Assembly: GCA_003116995.1 (NCBI GenBank)
Contig: BDSL01000080.1
Location: 434,001 to 498,000, forward strand
Source: Yamagishiella unicocca
Lineage: Eukaryota; Chlorophyta; Chlorophyceae; Chlamydomonadales; Volvocaceae
Direction of reading: 5' to 3'
Length of the DNA: 64,000 nucleotides
Position 1 is the first letter of the stretch; each line of letters starts with the position of its first letter. Below the pieces are notes generated by a model. It made no database searches. It saw only the letters and a program-made list of their open reading frames with translations, and was not told where the DNA came from. Both the position numbers and the translations under genes were made by a program. This document shows positions 24,079 to 36,030 of this stretch, one piece after another.

Positions 24079-27000
24079 CTAGTTGACCCAGTAGCCATCG
24101 TCAGCGCGGGAGTCCACAGGGGGCGCGGCCGCCGGCACTGACGACGGGCCGGCTCTGCGCCGTGCCGCAAAGTCATTGGGGCCCCTGCCGCCCCTCCCGC
24201 CCCGTCCACCCCTGGCGAAGTCCTGAGACCTGCGCGGCGGTGCCGCACGACCACCGCCGTTGTCGCGAGGGGGCCGGTCCGATGACGGCGCCCGTCCAGG
24301 GGCGGCTGCGTCAGCGTCCTCCTCGTCGGCAGCCGGCCTGGAATGCTTCACCTGAGCCAAGCCGGCGCGAGTGGCTGCGTCTCGGATCTTGTATCCCGCG
24401 ATCTGCCGCCCGAAGGCACAGTGGCAAAAGCAGGGGCCAGCATGGGGAGCTCTGGTTAGCATGGACGAGGATCGGGGTTGTGTATTCTTGGCATATCGAG
24501 ACACCGCGCAATGCTGTGTGGTGGGCTACGGTTTGGCTATGGGGCGAAGCAGGCAGATCGCTTGGTCTTGTCGACGATAGAAGCCGTGGAAGCAGTTGGT
24601 GGCATTGGCTGTGGACTCCCGCGCGTCCTGGGGCATGAGGACCTGCCTGACTGGCGATATACCGTATATGGAAGTGAGGAAGCCGCAAATTGTACGCGTC
24701 GGTGTGACAGAAGCATGTGCTGTCTTTGATCCTCACATATCTGACAGCGGTGCAGACGACTCCAGTCAGCCCTGGTTGATGAATCGCGCGCACTACCGAC
24801 AAAACATCCCATCCCAACCTTCGTGACATTCGGCGAATTGGCGGCCCCAAGCGCCAGGCAGAGCGCAGCCGCACAGCGGCCAAATTACCTGAACGTCCAC
24901 GCCGCTCAGCACCAGCTTGTGCTTGGAGGATGGCTTGAGCTTCAGGTACCGGAAGGCGGCGGGGTTGCCCGACACCACCAAGGCCGAGGCACCTGCATGT
25001 TTCGTGAGAGGCGGGTTTACGAGGGTGGGCTCGGGCCAAAATAGGTGCCAGGCGTTCGCTGCTTGAGCTTTGCGACCCTAAATAGGTGGTGGAGCTTCGC
25101 AGTTGTTGGGTGAAGTGCAGCTAAGAAAGGGCACGGGAGGAGCCCCCTCACAATCAGGATCACACCAACATCCGTCAGCTGCCAGATCCAACCGGTGCGC
25201 ACGCTGCAGTGCAAGCGATGTCTCCCACCTAGGGCTGCTACGGCAAGAAATACCTTTCTTGCATTCTACTTTTACTGGTGTACTCCCCACCCTACGCCGA
25301 TACGGCGCACCTGGGCAGTGGTGGTAAAGGAAGCCGTCCAGGCTCTTCCAGGCGCCTGCCAGAAAGGCCTCCTGCTCGGGTGTGGCTTCGGAGCCATCGG
25401 GGGCCCCATCGCCACGGTCCCACTGCTGCTCGCGGAGCTCCGCCGTCCCGGACGCCCCCCCGCGGTCTTGATCCACCTGCTCCTCGCCATTGCCGTGCTG
25501 GTCGTACGGCGTCTCGTGCCCCGCGACACCGTCCAGCCGGCCACCCCAGGGCGGGTTGCACACCACCAGCTGCGGAGTGGCCGCCGGCACCACCGAACCG
25601 CAATCGCCGTGCGTCAGCTCAATCATGTCGTACACGCCGGCCTTCTTGGCCTGCCGTACGGCCAGGCTCAGGGCGCCCTGCGCGGCGGGGGGCGGGGCGG
25701 GGGCGGCGAGTAAGCCTGGTACACGATATATAAAATGGAGGGCAGAAACTAGCCGGCGAAACGTTTTCGGACACGCGTCTGCGTGTGTGCATGCCGGAGA
25801 ACTTGGGTTGCCAAACCCCGCCTCCCGCCCGCGACTCACCTCATGCACGTCCACCCCCAGCAGCCGCCCTTTCCACGGCGGCCGCACTCGCTCCCGGGCC
25901 TCCTCCACCGCCTGGCCCCACGCCGCCGCGTCGTAGTCGACCCACCGCTGGAACGGCCACGACTCCGGAGCTACCGGAGCTCTGCGCCGCCCGCCGCCGC
26001 CGCCGGCTGCTGCTGCCGGGTCTAACACGAGCGAGCGCGCGAGCCCCGGGGCGATGTCTCGCGCCATGAGCGCCGCCTCGATGAGCAGGGTTCCGGAGCC
26101 GCACATGGGGTCGGCCAGGACGAGCCCTGGCGGCGGGTAACGGGGCGGGGGAAAGGTGAGGTGAGGGGGGGGGTAAAGAGAATCCGCGAATCCACGGCCG
26201 GTGAGGGGATGGGGGGGGGAGTTGTTGGGATGGTGCAGGGCGGGGAGGAGCGGGGCGGCACCACCTCGCACTACAGCATGGGAGGAAGCTGGGATCCTTG
26301 CCGTGTCGTACAGCGCGACATTTCTGTCTCGCGCTTGACACGGTCGGCGTCAAAGGTGCACGCCGGCATGAGGGCGATGGGGGCTGCCCCTACAGCTAAT
26401 ACCAATAGGGCGAGTGTTGGGACTGTCCCCAGCGCCTACAGTCCTCGCGGCATCCCCACCTCCCCTCCCTGGAACTCCAGCGGCCCCTCCCTCGCGCTCC
26501 GCCCCAGCGCACCCTCCCCGTCGCCTGCCGCCTCCACCGCCTCCCGCCAGCCGCTCAGCGCCAGCACCCCAGCCGCCGCCGCCTCGTTCAGCGCCGCTCG
26601 GTGCATCACGTCGCGATAGCCCCGCCTGCACATGCCAAGGGGCAGCACGCGGATGCCTTGATTGACACCCATCCCGCCCGCGAGCCTGGCTACCAGTATC
26701 GGGCGTCTAAGTTGCAGGGCGTCGGTTGCGGCTGGCAGCACACCAGAGGCGCGGCCCCTTGGCGCGACCCGAGCGGCCCAGCAGCTGGATGGGGAAAGAG
26801 GCGTGCCCCCGGACGCGATGGCGGTGGGAGGCAGGGGAGGCAGGCAGCAGGCAACGTGCTCGCCCCCCACCCACCTGTGCAGCGACTCGCCGCTCATGTC
26901 GCGGAAGATCTTGACCGTGTCCTTGTAGCAGGAGACGTGCAGCGGCACGTCAGCCACCGCCCCCCGCTCCGGCGGGGGCGGCTTGTCGGGCCTGCATGCG

Positions 27001-29086
27001 AGAGGGCGGACGGAAGGAAGGACCGGTCGAGGGTCCCGACTCGGGGGCTCGACGACGATACCACACTCCATACACCACACCGTACGGACACGGGAGGTGT
27101 CGTACATGAGCTGCGCGGCACATAGGTAGGGCTGCTTAGTGCGTGTATCGGTGCCGCGCTCGCGCCATGTCGCACCTGTAGCGCCGGATGCTGTCGCACA
27201 CGGCGTCCTTGACGCGCGACCAGACCAGCTGCGTGGAGGAAATGTCGGTGCAGCTCCACAGCCGCGGCTCCACGCTGAAGGTGCGGCCGGGGGGTATGAG
27301 CTCGTGCCAGGGGGCTGCCTCGTACACCATCTCGTACAGCTGTGATGCCGTCAGCGGCGGGGCGCAGGGTGGGCGGCGAGGGTCCAGGTACCGTGTTGCC
27401 AGGCATCTTGCAGGCATAGAAGCTCAGGCAGGTTCTCCTAGGGCACTCCGATAGGGGCTCTACAAGTACCTACTGAGCCCCTCTACCCCCGGGTACTGGA
27501 GCCCCTTCCCCCACCTGTGCAGTCAGCCCCAAGGAGCCTTTCGCTGCCCCGCGGGTCCATTTCAAAATCCAACCTGACAGCTGCAGAGGTCCACCAACAC
27601 CGCCCAAACGTCGCTGCCCCTCGCACCACCGCCGCAGCCTCACCGCCTGCCCCCCGCGCCGTCCCGATTCCGGGTCCGCGGCCATCTTGCCCTCCGCCAG
27701 CAGCACCAGCACCCGAATAGCGCTCCGAAGCCACATGTTCGCCGCGTAGCCGTCCGAGACGCGCGTGCCCCTGCAAAGACGCAGCGCGCACTCCTGGCAT
27801 AGGGCCCTTCTAACACATGGCGAGATGCTAGCAGCCGCAGCGACATGCTGCATCGCTACTGCGCTCCCAGGTAGGTTCCCAGCCTTCATGTATATTGGTC
27901 TGGGCCGCTCATTGAGCGCTTGGGGTTCTGCAAACTCCCTCGCAAATCATCCACCCAGCCCTTTGCAAGCGCCGGCCAGCGATGGAAGGCTGCGGTGCCT
28001 CTCAGCCGTCCTCGCTACCTATCTTCCCTCCCCGTCCTCCTACGCACCCGGTACGTGCCCCAAACCTCCCCCACCACTTGCCTGAAGCCGACCCCTGCCC
28101 TGGCGGCCACAACGCCTTTGTAGCCCAGTGCCACCAGCTCCGCAGCCACCACCTGCGACGGGGCGGGTTGTGGGTTGCGGCGGAGTAGTGCCTCTGCGCG
28201 CTCACTTGGGATTCCGCGCGCAGCCGCGCACTCAGTCGCACTTTGCAGCAGCGCCCCAGGCAGCCCGCCCACAGCCCATCACCCTCGCTCCCCGCCCCTG
28301 CCCGCAACATTCAAGCCGCATCGGGTCGGACCTTTGGCCACGCAATTGGGTCAGGCAAATTGGGTCAGGATTTTGGGGGGTCAGGCAAATTGGGTCAGGC
28401 AATTGCACCACACTGAGGTCAGGCCGGTAGCATCGGGCCCACTTGCAGTCCAGCGAAACCTCCGGGACCGCAACAACACCTGGAGCGCGCACCTGCTCCA
28501 GCCCCGGGTGGCATGTGGCGAAGAAGGAAACACGGACGGGGATGGGATCGGGGCTATAGTCGGCAGGGCCCCGAGAGGCACAGGGCGCGTATGCGGGTGG
28601 ACGCCCTGCGCTTCGGTGGGAGAGGAGCGATGTCGGCATGTGTTGCTGCTGTCGCTGAGTTGCTGCTGGGGAGGCCGGCCACGTGGAAGACATGGCCTGC
28701 ACTGCGCTCGAGAACCGGGCGCTCCGTGGCGTACATCCGGCGACTGGTAGAGCGCGGGGGCGCGTTGAACGAGGGAGCATTCGCAGGGCGGCCCCAGACA
28801 GACATGTGGGTTGCAGGCGTGTGCTGAGGCGAGTTGGTTGCCCCGTCCGGGCGGCGCTCGGATGGTGCGCAGCCTGCGAACCACCACCCTGCGAACCGTG
28901 GGCGGGCCTGCACGCCGACGGAACCGACATCGCAAGAACCGGTGCAGGTTGGAGCCGTGAGAATGCTGCCTGGGCGGCCATGCGCCGGCCGAGACTGCCA
29001 CGGCACATGAATGCTCGTCCGCGGCCGCCAAGCAAGACGGATTTCTGAGAAGGCCGCCCGGGTGTATTGCGCACGAAGGCTCTCAT
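24079..29086 (-). CDS. THUMP-domain RNA (guanine-N2) methyltransferase, RlmL/UPF0020 type
   Basis: Predicted SAM-dependent N2-guanine methyltransferase of rRNA, of the bacterial RlmL family, probably organellar. Ten exons: 29086-28493, 28152-28082, 27770-27644, 27339-27176, 26991-26875, 26625-26513, 26126-25840, 25677-25311, 24992-24889 and 24402-24079. Sum 2268 nt, 755 aa. The first 180 or so residues are rich in Ala/Pro/Ser/Arg and look like an organelle transit region before [12 protein letters not shown], the family start. A THUMP-like region follows (residues about 200-320; [11 protein letters not shown]), then [16 protein letters not shown] motif I is [14 protein letters not shown] (about 400) and the catalytic NPPW motif is [14 protein letters not shown] (about 532). 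The C-terminus ends in an Arg/Gly-rich RGGRGGRGG tail. Intron 2 (28081-27771) appears to be GC-AG, and the end of exon 6 is the least certain junction. Confidence 0.9.
26176..26200 (+). repeat. Short dispersed repeat in a methyltransferase intron
   Basis: Contains GAATCCGCGAATCCACGGCC, also present at 55021-55057 and 56881-56920, each time inside an intron. Confidence 0.6.
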
Positions 29087-30170
29087 GTAGTCGTATCTAC
29101 TAGGCCTGCCGTAACGAAAATTGGTGCACCTGTGCTTGGGTAAAGCTCGTCCCGTGAGGGAAGTCTGTTATGACATATCCCTTAGCAAATCTGCTGCATA
29201 TGGCGAACTGCTAAAGTGCAGGTGGAAGAGATGTCGCGAATTGCTTGCAATCCAGGATACTCCAATATGCGCGCGCATGCATTGATAGAGAAGAATCCAG
29301 TTATCCCCAACCACGCCGGAACAAACTTTCAATTCTCCAGTTACATAACCGAACATTGGATGTGTAACCACGCTTAACGCAGTCGACTGCAAACCCCTAC
29401 TGCAAGTGCAATGTTTCAAACCCCGTAACATTAATTCTCCTCACGTCACGCAAGTTTATGTGCATCGGGCATTGTAGTTTGAATCTGAAGCGTCCTGGAC
29501 AACCCTAAAGAGCAAAACGTCAAGGCTAGGCCCACACTTATTTTTAGGACATGCAAGAGCCGCGAAGTTCTGCAATTACACATGAATAGTTTTCCTCAAA
29601 GGAATGTTGGGCTAAGGTGTGCATCGCAACGAAAGTAAATAGCAAAGCCGCCCGCCAGATCGTATATGTACGGAGAAAGACTAAATTGTTCCACACTTAC
29701 AGCGCGACTGGCTTGCCCACCGGATCCTACGCGGTCTTAAGTATCTGACGCGTTAGGGATTGAGTGCTACCTGCCCAGTTCTTTTTGCTTAGTCCATAGA
29801 TTACATTTCCCCCCTTGCTTTAGAGCAAAAGCTTCGTTGCTAAGTCGCACGCGCCCTTAGGGCGCTGTAGATCCCTAGATAGTGGACCAAGCCGTTTCAG
29901 ATTCGCTGCCCGACCTAGTGGAATGAGCCAAGGTGCGCAGCATACTGATAGCGGAATGACGCACTGCCTGCAACACTGGGCAGGGATTAATGTAGGGTTT
30001 TGTGTGGTCTGAAATAATATGTGAGGACAATCGGCGGCTTCCGCGGCCCAAGGCTCAAATTCTGAACGGGTGTGACGGAAGCTGGACCGAAATTAGGACA
30101 TTCCATCGTTGTGATGGTACATCTTGAAGGAGCTTATTCCTAGGCAATTCTGGCAGGGGATTAGACGCCA
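29087..30170. other. Intergenic stretch between methyltransferase and secreted orphan
   Basis: Divergent upstream regions of the two genes. AT-richer than neighbouring genes, with many stops in all frames. No gene, RNA or repeat recognised. Confidence 0.5.
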
Positions 30171-31371
30171 ATGGCATTCGGTCGGCCATCGGCAAAATAC
30201 GGTCCTACGGGCGCCCCCCACGCGCAATTTGTGCTTTGCAGGAGGAGCCAAGCTCCGGCCTCCTTTCCGTTTGTGTCTCGTCTGGGGTGCCTTCTTTGCC
30301 ACAGCGCTTCTGGCCTTGACGCCGGGCCCGGTCTTGGGTGCCCGACGTGCATTTGTGGGCGACCTCGAGTCGAACGATGTTGCAGCCGACGCCAACGGGC
30401 GACGCAAACTGTTGGACTCAGATGGGTACGAAATCTTCGATAGCTTCGAGTATGATATCCTGGAGGTAGTCAACAAGGAGTATGATGCCGCCATCGGTAA
30501 GACGGCCGCTCGCCTCCAGTTGTGCCCAGAGTTTGAACCCTTAGCAAACGTGGCTGATGGATGGTCATAGGCACTGCCCCTTACGTGGTTTCCTCGCTAG
30601 CTGTGGCGCGCACGCGTTGCAGACGCACATACACGTGCACATACCATACATCCAGGATACACGATACACGGAGACACCCCTCAAGGGTACTTCGGCCGTG
30701 GTGGGATCTGGTCGTGGCGATGTGTTGCTTGTACCGAGCCCGCAGCCTCACATGCTCAAATCCTTCTGTCTACGTGTTGGTACTTGACTGGGGAAACGGA
30801 TTTTCCTTTCCTCAAGGCCCTGGATCTCCCTCCCTTGGCCCACGCCCATCTTCCTCCGCCGTGCATCGGCGTAGGTTGCACCGGGTATGGCGGCTACGCT
30901 GTGTACGGTTACTACGGACATGTACAGGGCAGCTATGGCTCTTACCAAGGTGAACCATTTTCAAGGATCTCTGCAGACTTCGAGGACGAGCTTATCAGTG
31001 TTGAAGTTGATACGGAAGATTTTATGAATCGTCGCGTCATGCAAGCCCTAGAGCTTGAGGAGGAGCTGGTGGACTATCCCATCTACATGGAGCAAGAAGC
31101 CTTTGATTACGCCATTTACGAGGACACCAACTACATCGCCGTGTATGGGGGCGTGGGTGATGCCATCGGCTACGGCAGCGTGCAATTGCGGTACGTGGGT
31201 TACTACGGTGGTGGAATGGAGCTCGACGCGGAGAGCCAACAAGCGCGGGATGAACTTCTAATGGAAGTGGGTGACCAACTAATTGAGGAGGCGTACACGG
31301 AGGCTTACGACGACCTGATGGAAAACATCAGGAACCGTAATGCATCATACATCATTCCAAAAGATCGCTAA
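30171..31371 (+). CDS. Unrecognised secreted or membrane-targeted Tyr/Gly-rich acidic protein
   Basis: Family not recognised. Two exons are well supported: 30242-30496 and 30875-31371, joined in phase 1 by GTAAGA...TAG. The start is uncertain. One model begins at ATG 30171, uses a weak donor at 30181 and gives 253 aa, starting MAFGGAKLRPPFR. Either way a strongly hydrophobic stretch (LVWGAFFATALLAL) followed by PVLGA looks like a signal peptide with cleavage near residue 36. The mature part begins with a GRRKLLDSD dibasic segment, then a Gly/Tyr run (TGYGGYAVYGYYGHVQGSYG), then a long acidic region rich in Glu, Asp and Tyr with many paired acidic residues (LELEEELVDYP, YEDTNYIAVYGG). The C-terminus is ENIRNRNASYIIPKDR, with one N-glycosylation sequon (NAS). 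Could be an extracellular-matrix or periplasmic protein; that is inference only. Confidence 0.7.
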
Positions 31372-31729
31372 GCAGCACGGTGTCGCAGTGAGGCCTCGCC
31401 CCGTGCCCGAGGTGAGGAGCATCACCATCTAGGCGCCGTACATGGTTCCCAGTCAGCTAGCAGGCTGGTTGATGGGAACAGATCCGGGCTGAAATAGTAA
31501 AATCTGGCGCGACTGCATCAATGTCTGCATAATCGTGCGAAATTCGCCCGTGGTATACCGCAGGCCGTTATTCTTGCTGCTAGTGGGATGTCCTCCTGCA
31601 GGAGGGGGCCTTTACCTTGTGATTCTTAGTGCCATGGCGTAGCGCGCAGCTTGGGAGGTGTTGCGCGTGATGACCCGGGAAGACTGCACGGCAGCGAGTA
31701 CATGCTCAGTATCCGGCAGGTGACTGTTG

Positions 31730-31783
31730 AATACATTTGCACTGTGCTTTCATGGCAATACATTTGCACTGTGCTTTCATGGC
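31730..31783. repeat. Perfect tandem duplication, 2 x 27 bp
   Basis: Two identical adjacent copies of a 27-bp unit beginning AATACATTTGCACTGTGC. A recent replication-slippage product in non-coding DNA. Confidence 0.95.
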
Positions 31784-32516
31784 ATAGGAGGTGACACAGC
31801 TTTAGGAGGACCCCTATGACACGCTTTGTCCTGCGCTGTTGCTGCTCGTCTGTACATTCGTTTTCACTTGTACAAGTGGCATGTTTGAGCGTGTGGATGC
31901 CTTACGATGAGATGCAGGAGGAGCACGCGTTTGAATGTGTGATCTCGATGTTTTATAGGCTGCTGTTTGTGGTTGCGTGTTCCTTCTACTGAACAACCCA
32001 CATGTTGCCGTGTGTAGATGATCAGAGGCATTGGGCAGGAGAAAAGTAGATGTGTGCAATTCCAGCTGTCATTGTGTGGTATCGTACTTAGGAGTACCAG
32101 TCAGATCGCCCTTTCGTATTATGAAGGCGTAATAATTTCTGTTGCAAGCACCATGTTTGCTGTCCTCGAGACCGAACCGGCCTTGCACATCCATTGCACG
32201 AGCGTTTTTCCGACCCTTGACGTCGAGTCCCGGTGTCACAACAGCCTGCTTAAATCAAGCCTAGGAATGGATCGTTGATGGAGGCATGACGAGCCTGGCC
32301 AAACGCAACTGCGTGAGTGGTCCCTCCTGGATATGTACGTCCTGACTTGCGGATCGATCAGCCGCTGCAAGGTCGGCCGGCATATGGTAACCTTCCGCAC
32401 CAGCAAGTATCCTTGGCCTTGGCCCCTGTGCACGGGTGTAGTCGGGGCGTATCCTAGTGCTCAAGAGCGCAAACCAAAGGAAGCACCGAAGGGTACCTTC
32501 CAGACTGTGCCTGGCG

Positions 32517-32606
32517 CCTGCCATCACCCTCATGACGTGTGCGTAGCCCTCGCGTGCTACAAAAGTTGCGCGAGGGCTACTCACGCGGCATGAGGGTGAT
32601 GGCAGG
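32517..32606. repeat. Long-stem hairpin (38-nt arms, 14-nt loop)
   Basis: Left arm 32517-32554 begins CCTGCCATCACCCTCATG; right arm 32569-32606 ends CATGAGGGTGATGGCAGG. Inner paired block is GTAGCCCTCGCG with CGCGAGGGCTAC. Only a few mismatches. Either a MITE-like element or a small-RNA precursor. Confidence 0.85.
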
Positions 32607-33865
32607 TCGGGGCGTGAGCATTGCGACCTGGAGTAGCGATGGTATCACCAGGTGCACTGGCACGGGATGAGAGCGGCAGGCGAAGAACGGGCATCGACGG
32701 GCATGCGAAGAACGGCCACATAGGATGCGCAGAAGTACCTGAAACTGGCCTAAGTAATTCTCCCCTGACAAGCTTCGGTATCCTCACCAACATTACGGCC
32801 GCCCGTGTCAATTGAAGGCATTCGCCAGCACCCATCCGCCGAAACCATGTGCATATCAGTAGGTCCTTGTAAGAAAAGATGTATTGCCTTTCCCTCCGAT
32901 GTGTTTAAATGCCGTCGTGGTGTTGTTTGCTGGCTGGCCCATACCGTTACCGGTACATCCTTTCCGTTGACGGGGAAACCTTTACAATGCTTTGGATTGA
33001 GCTGTAATGAGTGCTTGTAGACAGAGCAGACAGAGCACGTGGCAAGTTGCAACGGCATAAATACGCGCGAAACGATCCAAACCAATTCCAGACTTGAAAC
33101 ACCGTAACTCCCCACGCAATTTTTTCGCAGGTCATAATCCACAGAAACACTTAAAGATCATTAAACTCCAGAGAGGATTCCTACTACTTGGGACCGGGCT
33201 TGACGAGGGGTCATCAGGGGTCATCATCGTTCGACCGGTCTGCAATGCTAACAATACCGGTATATCCTCCTAAATCAGCTTAGGTTATTCGATGTTTCGC
33301 ACTAACATCCGTCTGAACGCCATCATCGAGAAGTGGCGAACCGCCCACACTCGCCCACCAGCTGTATTTTAGTATGGCTGGTATCTTTCTAGTTCAACGG
33401 ATCGGATATCCGACTAGTTTGTATGCACCCATACAAGATGCATATGCCTTGCAGGTTTATGAAATTGCCCCGACGGCAAGGTAGCTTGCAACGCGTTACT
33501 CTTTCGGTCCGTGCCTGAACCTTGCCGAAGACTCATTGTGGCCGGCCGCAAAGCCTTAGCATTACAATTAACATATTGTAGTAAGCAAGAGGCACACGGC
33601 CTTGCAACCAGAGTGGGGCCACCATGCGATGAGCCCACACAAGCAGGCAGACGTGGCATCGCACTCCTGGCGTTTAGCATACTCATGTGAAGCAGCTTCA
33701 GGTCTGTAACGTAACTCAGCTAAGCGTAAGGACCCTTTGATCTTCGGGCGTCGCAGTGCACCGCCACACGGGGCCGGATTTCGTGGAGCCGCTCCAAGCC
33801 CATCCATCAGAGGGTGGGCAGGAGGCACTAATCCACTTATCCGGCGGTCACAGCGGATAAGTCAT

Positions 33866-34485
33866 TTTCTAATCCAAGGGCGGTTTCCAATCCGCAGGGC
33901 AGCGATCTTAATAAGCCGGGGCCGCGATTCCAATACTCAGGGCAGCAATCCCAATACGCCGGGGCCGCCGTTCAAATACTCAGGGCAGCAATCCCAGTAC
34001 GCCGGGGCGGCCGTTCCAAAACTCAGGGCAGCAATCCCAATACGCCGGGGCCGCCGTTCCAATACTCAGGACAGCAATCCCAATACGCCGGGGCCGCCGT
34101 TCCAATACTCAGGGCAGCAATCCCAATACGCCGGGGCCGCCGTTCCAAAACTCAGGGCAGCAATCCCAATACACCGGGGCCGCCGTTCCAAAACTCAGGT
34201 CAGCAATCCAAATACACCGGGGCCGCCGTTCCAAAACTCAGGTCAGCAATCCAAATACGCCGGGGCCGCCGTTTCAATACGCAGGTCAGCAATCCCAATA
34301 CGCCGGGGCCGCCGTTCCAAAACTCAGGTCAGCAATAATAATACGCCGGGGCCGCCGTTCCAAAACTCAGGGCAGCATTCCAAATACGTCGGGGCCGCCG
34401 TTCCAATCCGCAGGTCAGCAATCATAATACGCCGGGGCCGCCATTCCAATCCGCAGGTCAGCATCCTAATACGCCGGGACCGTCG
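33866..34485 (+). repeat. 43-bp minisatellite array A (about 14 copies)
   Basis: Head-to-tail copies of a 43-bp unit of the form CAATCCCAATACGCCGGGGC plus CGCCGTTCCAAAACTCAGGGCAG, with substitutions at fixed positions (ACTCAGG/CGCAGG, CCAAA/CCAAT). The period is not a multiple of three, so the open frame across it gives three rotated peptides and is not a gene. Same family as array B at 38652-39518. Confidence 0.95.
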
Positions 34486-34818
34486 TTCTACCCGCTCCGC
34501 CCCCCCCTCCCCAGGGCTCAGCTGTGCTCTCTCGCTTTCTCTCAGGCTGCGCACCCAGGCTGTCTGCCTGGTACATCCCCGTCGTAGCAGCTACTGTATC
34601 CCACCTTCCGCACCCCAACACTGAACATACAGGCTACCGCCCCTCCCACAGGCCACGGCCGAAAGCCACCTGTGCCGCGGCCCCTGCCTCCTCGCCCCCC
34701 CCCCAGTCTCACGGTTCTTATACAACCCCCCAGTCTCACCAGCCACCCACGTCCACTGACGGACGCCGGCGGCTCTGCGGCCTCCCTCACGGTTCCCGGC
34801 TCCGCAGGCACCCGGCCC
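34486..34818. other. Flank of array A
   Basis: C-rich sequence with two copies of CCCCCAGTCTCAC near 34.70-34.74 kb and a TTCTTATACAACCCCCC word resembling the end of the dispersed intronic repeat. No gene recognised. Confidence 0.4.
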
Positions 34819-36030
34819 TCACATATCGTGCACGCGCTTCTGGAAGCGCTGCCGCTCCCGCGCGCTGACAGACGCCGGCTCCGCCGCGCCCCCCGCGGTC
34901 TGTGGGTCCAGTAGCTGTTGCAACTCCGCCGCCCTGGCCTGCTGCTTGCGCCGCTGTGCAGGCGCGCACCCCTCGCCTGGCACACCCCGCCCGCCAGCTG
35001 CCGCCCGTGCCATCGCCGGTTGTGCCCCGTCCAGGATGAAGCTGTTCTGGGCACAGTACCGCTGCAGCTCCTACGTGGCAATGTGGTGGCGTGGTTAGGA
35101 ATGCATAAGCCACGCCTACTCACTCAGTCTGTCGCAGTTTTGCAGAAGAGCCGCAGCCAGGTCAGCGTTCTAGGATACGTGAAGGACAACAGAAAAGGTG
35201 TATCGTACTCGTGTATATGCCGCGCGTACGACACTGGTTGCCAAAGAGCAGCTGTAATGGAATAGTTAAGTTCCCACCTCCCATGTCGCCCCAAACACCA
35301 CTGTCGACCGAGACATCTGTCGTCTCCCCTATTGCCTCACCTCGCCCCTTGTCCACCCTATTGCGTCACCTCGCTTTTGAGCACAACCTGCCCCCCCCCG
35401 TCGATCCCAGGTCAACCCATGCCTGCTCACCCGCTCGTCCTCAGTGTCCAGCGCGTAAGAGCACCCTGCCCGTGTGTCCGGCGCAGGTCGGACGTTGACC
35501 ACCTGGACGATCTCCGTGGCGGGGAAGAGCTGGTTTGGATCTGACTCCACCTGGTGGGGCAGTACGTATTGCCACGGCATACCTTCAAAGGATGGCGGAC
35601 GGAAGGCGTGCGTGGCGGCGTTCATGCAGTACAAGGAACTGACGCTAGCCCCTTCCACCCAACCCCCATCCTGCTGCCTTCAAAGCCTCATACGCACCTT
35701 GGGGCCGGAGTCCGCGGAGCTGCACACGGCCAGCTTGGTTGGCGGGGTCAAGGCGGCGAGTGGCCACCAGCACGTTTGCATTTCCGGTCGGGCAGCGCCT
35801 TGGGGCACAGGAGGCCCTCAGTCATGGCCAATCGCACAACCATCTGCATGCCCCTCTTCACCCGCACTGCCACCACGTCCCCGTCCGACATGTAGTCCTG
35901 CTCGCCAGGCTCCAGCATCTTGCCCGCCTCATGTAGGTCAGCGCAGTCAAAGCGGCGAATGCGGTCGCGGCTCTGACGTGGCAGGATGCCGTTGAGGCAG
36001 CGCGCCCAGCGAGCAGGCTCTTCAAGCCCG
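34819..36030 (-). CDS. Unrecognised multi-exon gene (3' portion)
   Basis: Function unknown. The last exon, 35070-34819, starts after a CGTAG acceptor in phase 0 and encodes 83 aa: ELQRYCAQNSFILDGAQPAM, then a basic helical tail (AQRRKQQARAAELQQLLD, RERQRFQKRVHDM). An upstream exon around 35.66-35.50 kb reads YCMNAATHAFRPPSFEG and YVLPHQVESDPNQLFPATE, ending IVQ before GTGGTC; IVQ joins ELQ in phase. A third coding-like block around 36.03-35.76 kb reads DRIRRFDCADLHEAGKMLEP and DYMSDGDVVAVRVKRGMQMV. The 5' end was not found and may lie in or beyond the foldback repeat, whose outer edge at 36.44 kb is close to further coding-like sequence (RVRIEVPGAPYNETHLHLLYY). Could be a real host gene disrupted by the repeat. 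Confidence 0.35.

Larger units (their letters stand above)
31372..33865. other. Gene-poor stretch with small repeats
   Basis: No coding gene recognised in 2.5 kb. It holds the 3' region of the orphan gene, a 27-bp tandem duplication and a long-stem hairpin, listed separately. Confidence 0.5.

Noticed and set aside
25195..25713. Plus-strand frames opposite the methyltransferase
   Set aside because: Antisense shadows of exon 8, which carries the NPPW motif on the minus strand.
33737..34624. Long open frame of 295 codons
   Set aside because: It is a translation of the 43-bp minisatellite; the period is not divisible by three and the peptide simply rotates through three frames.
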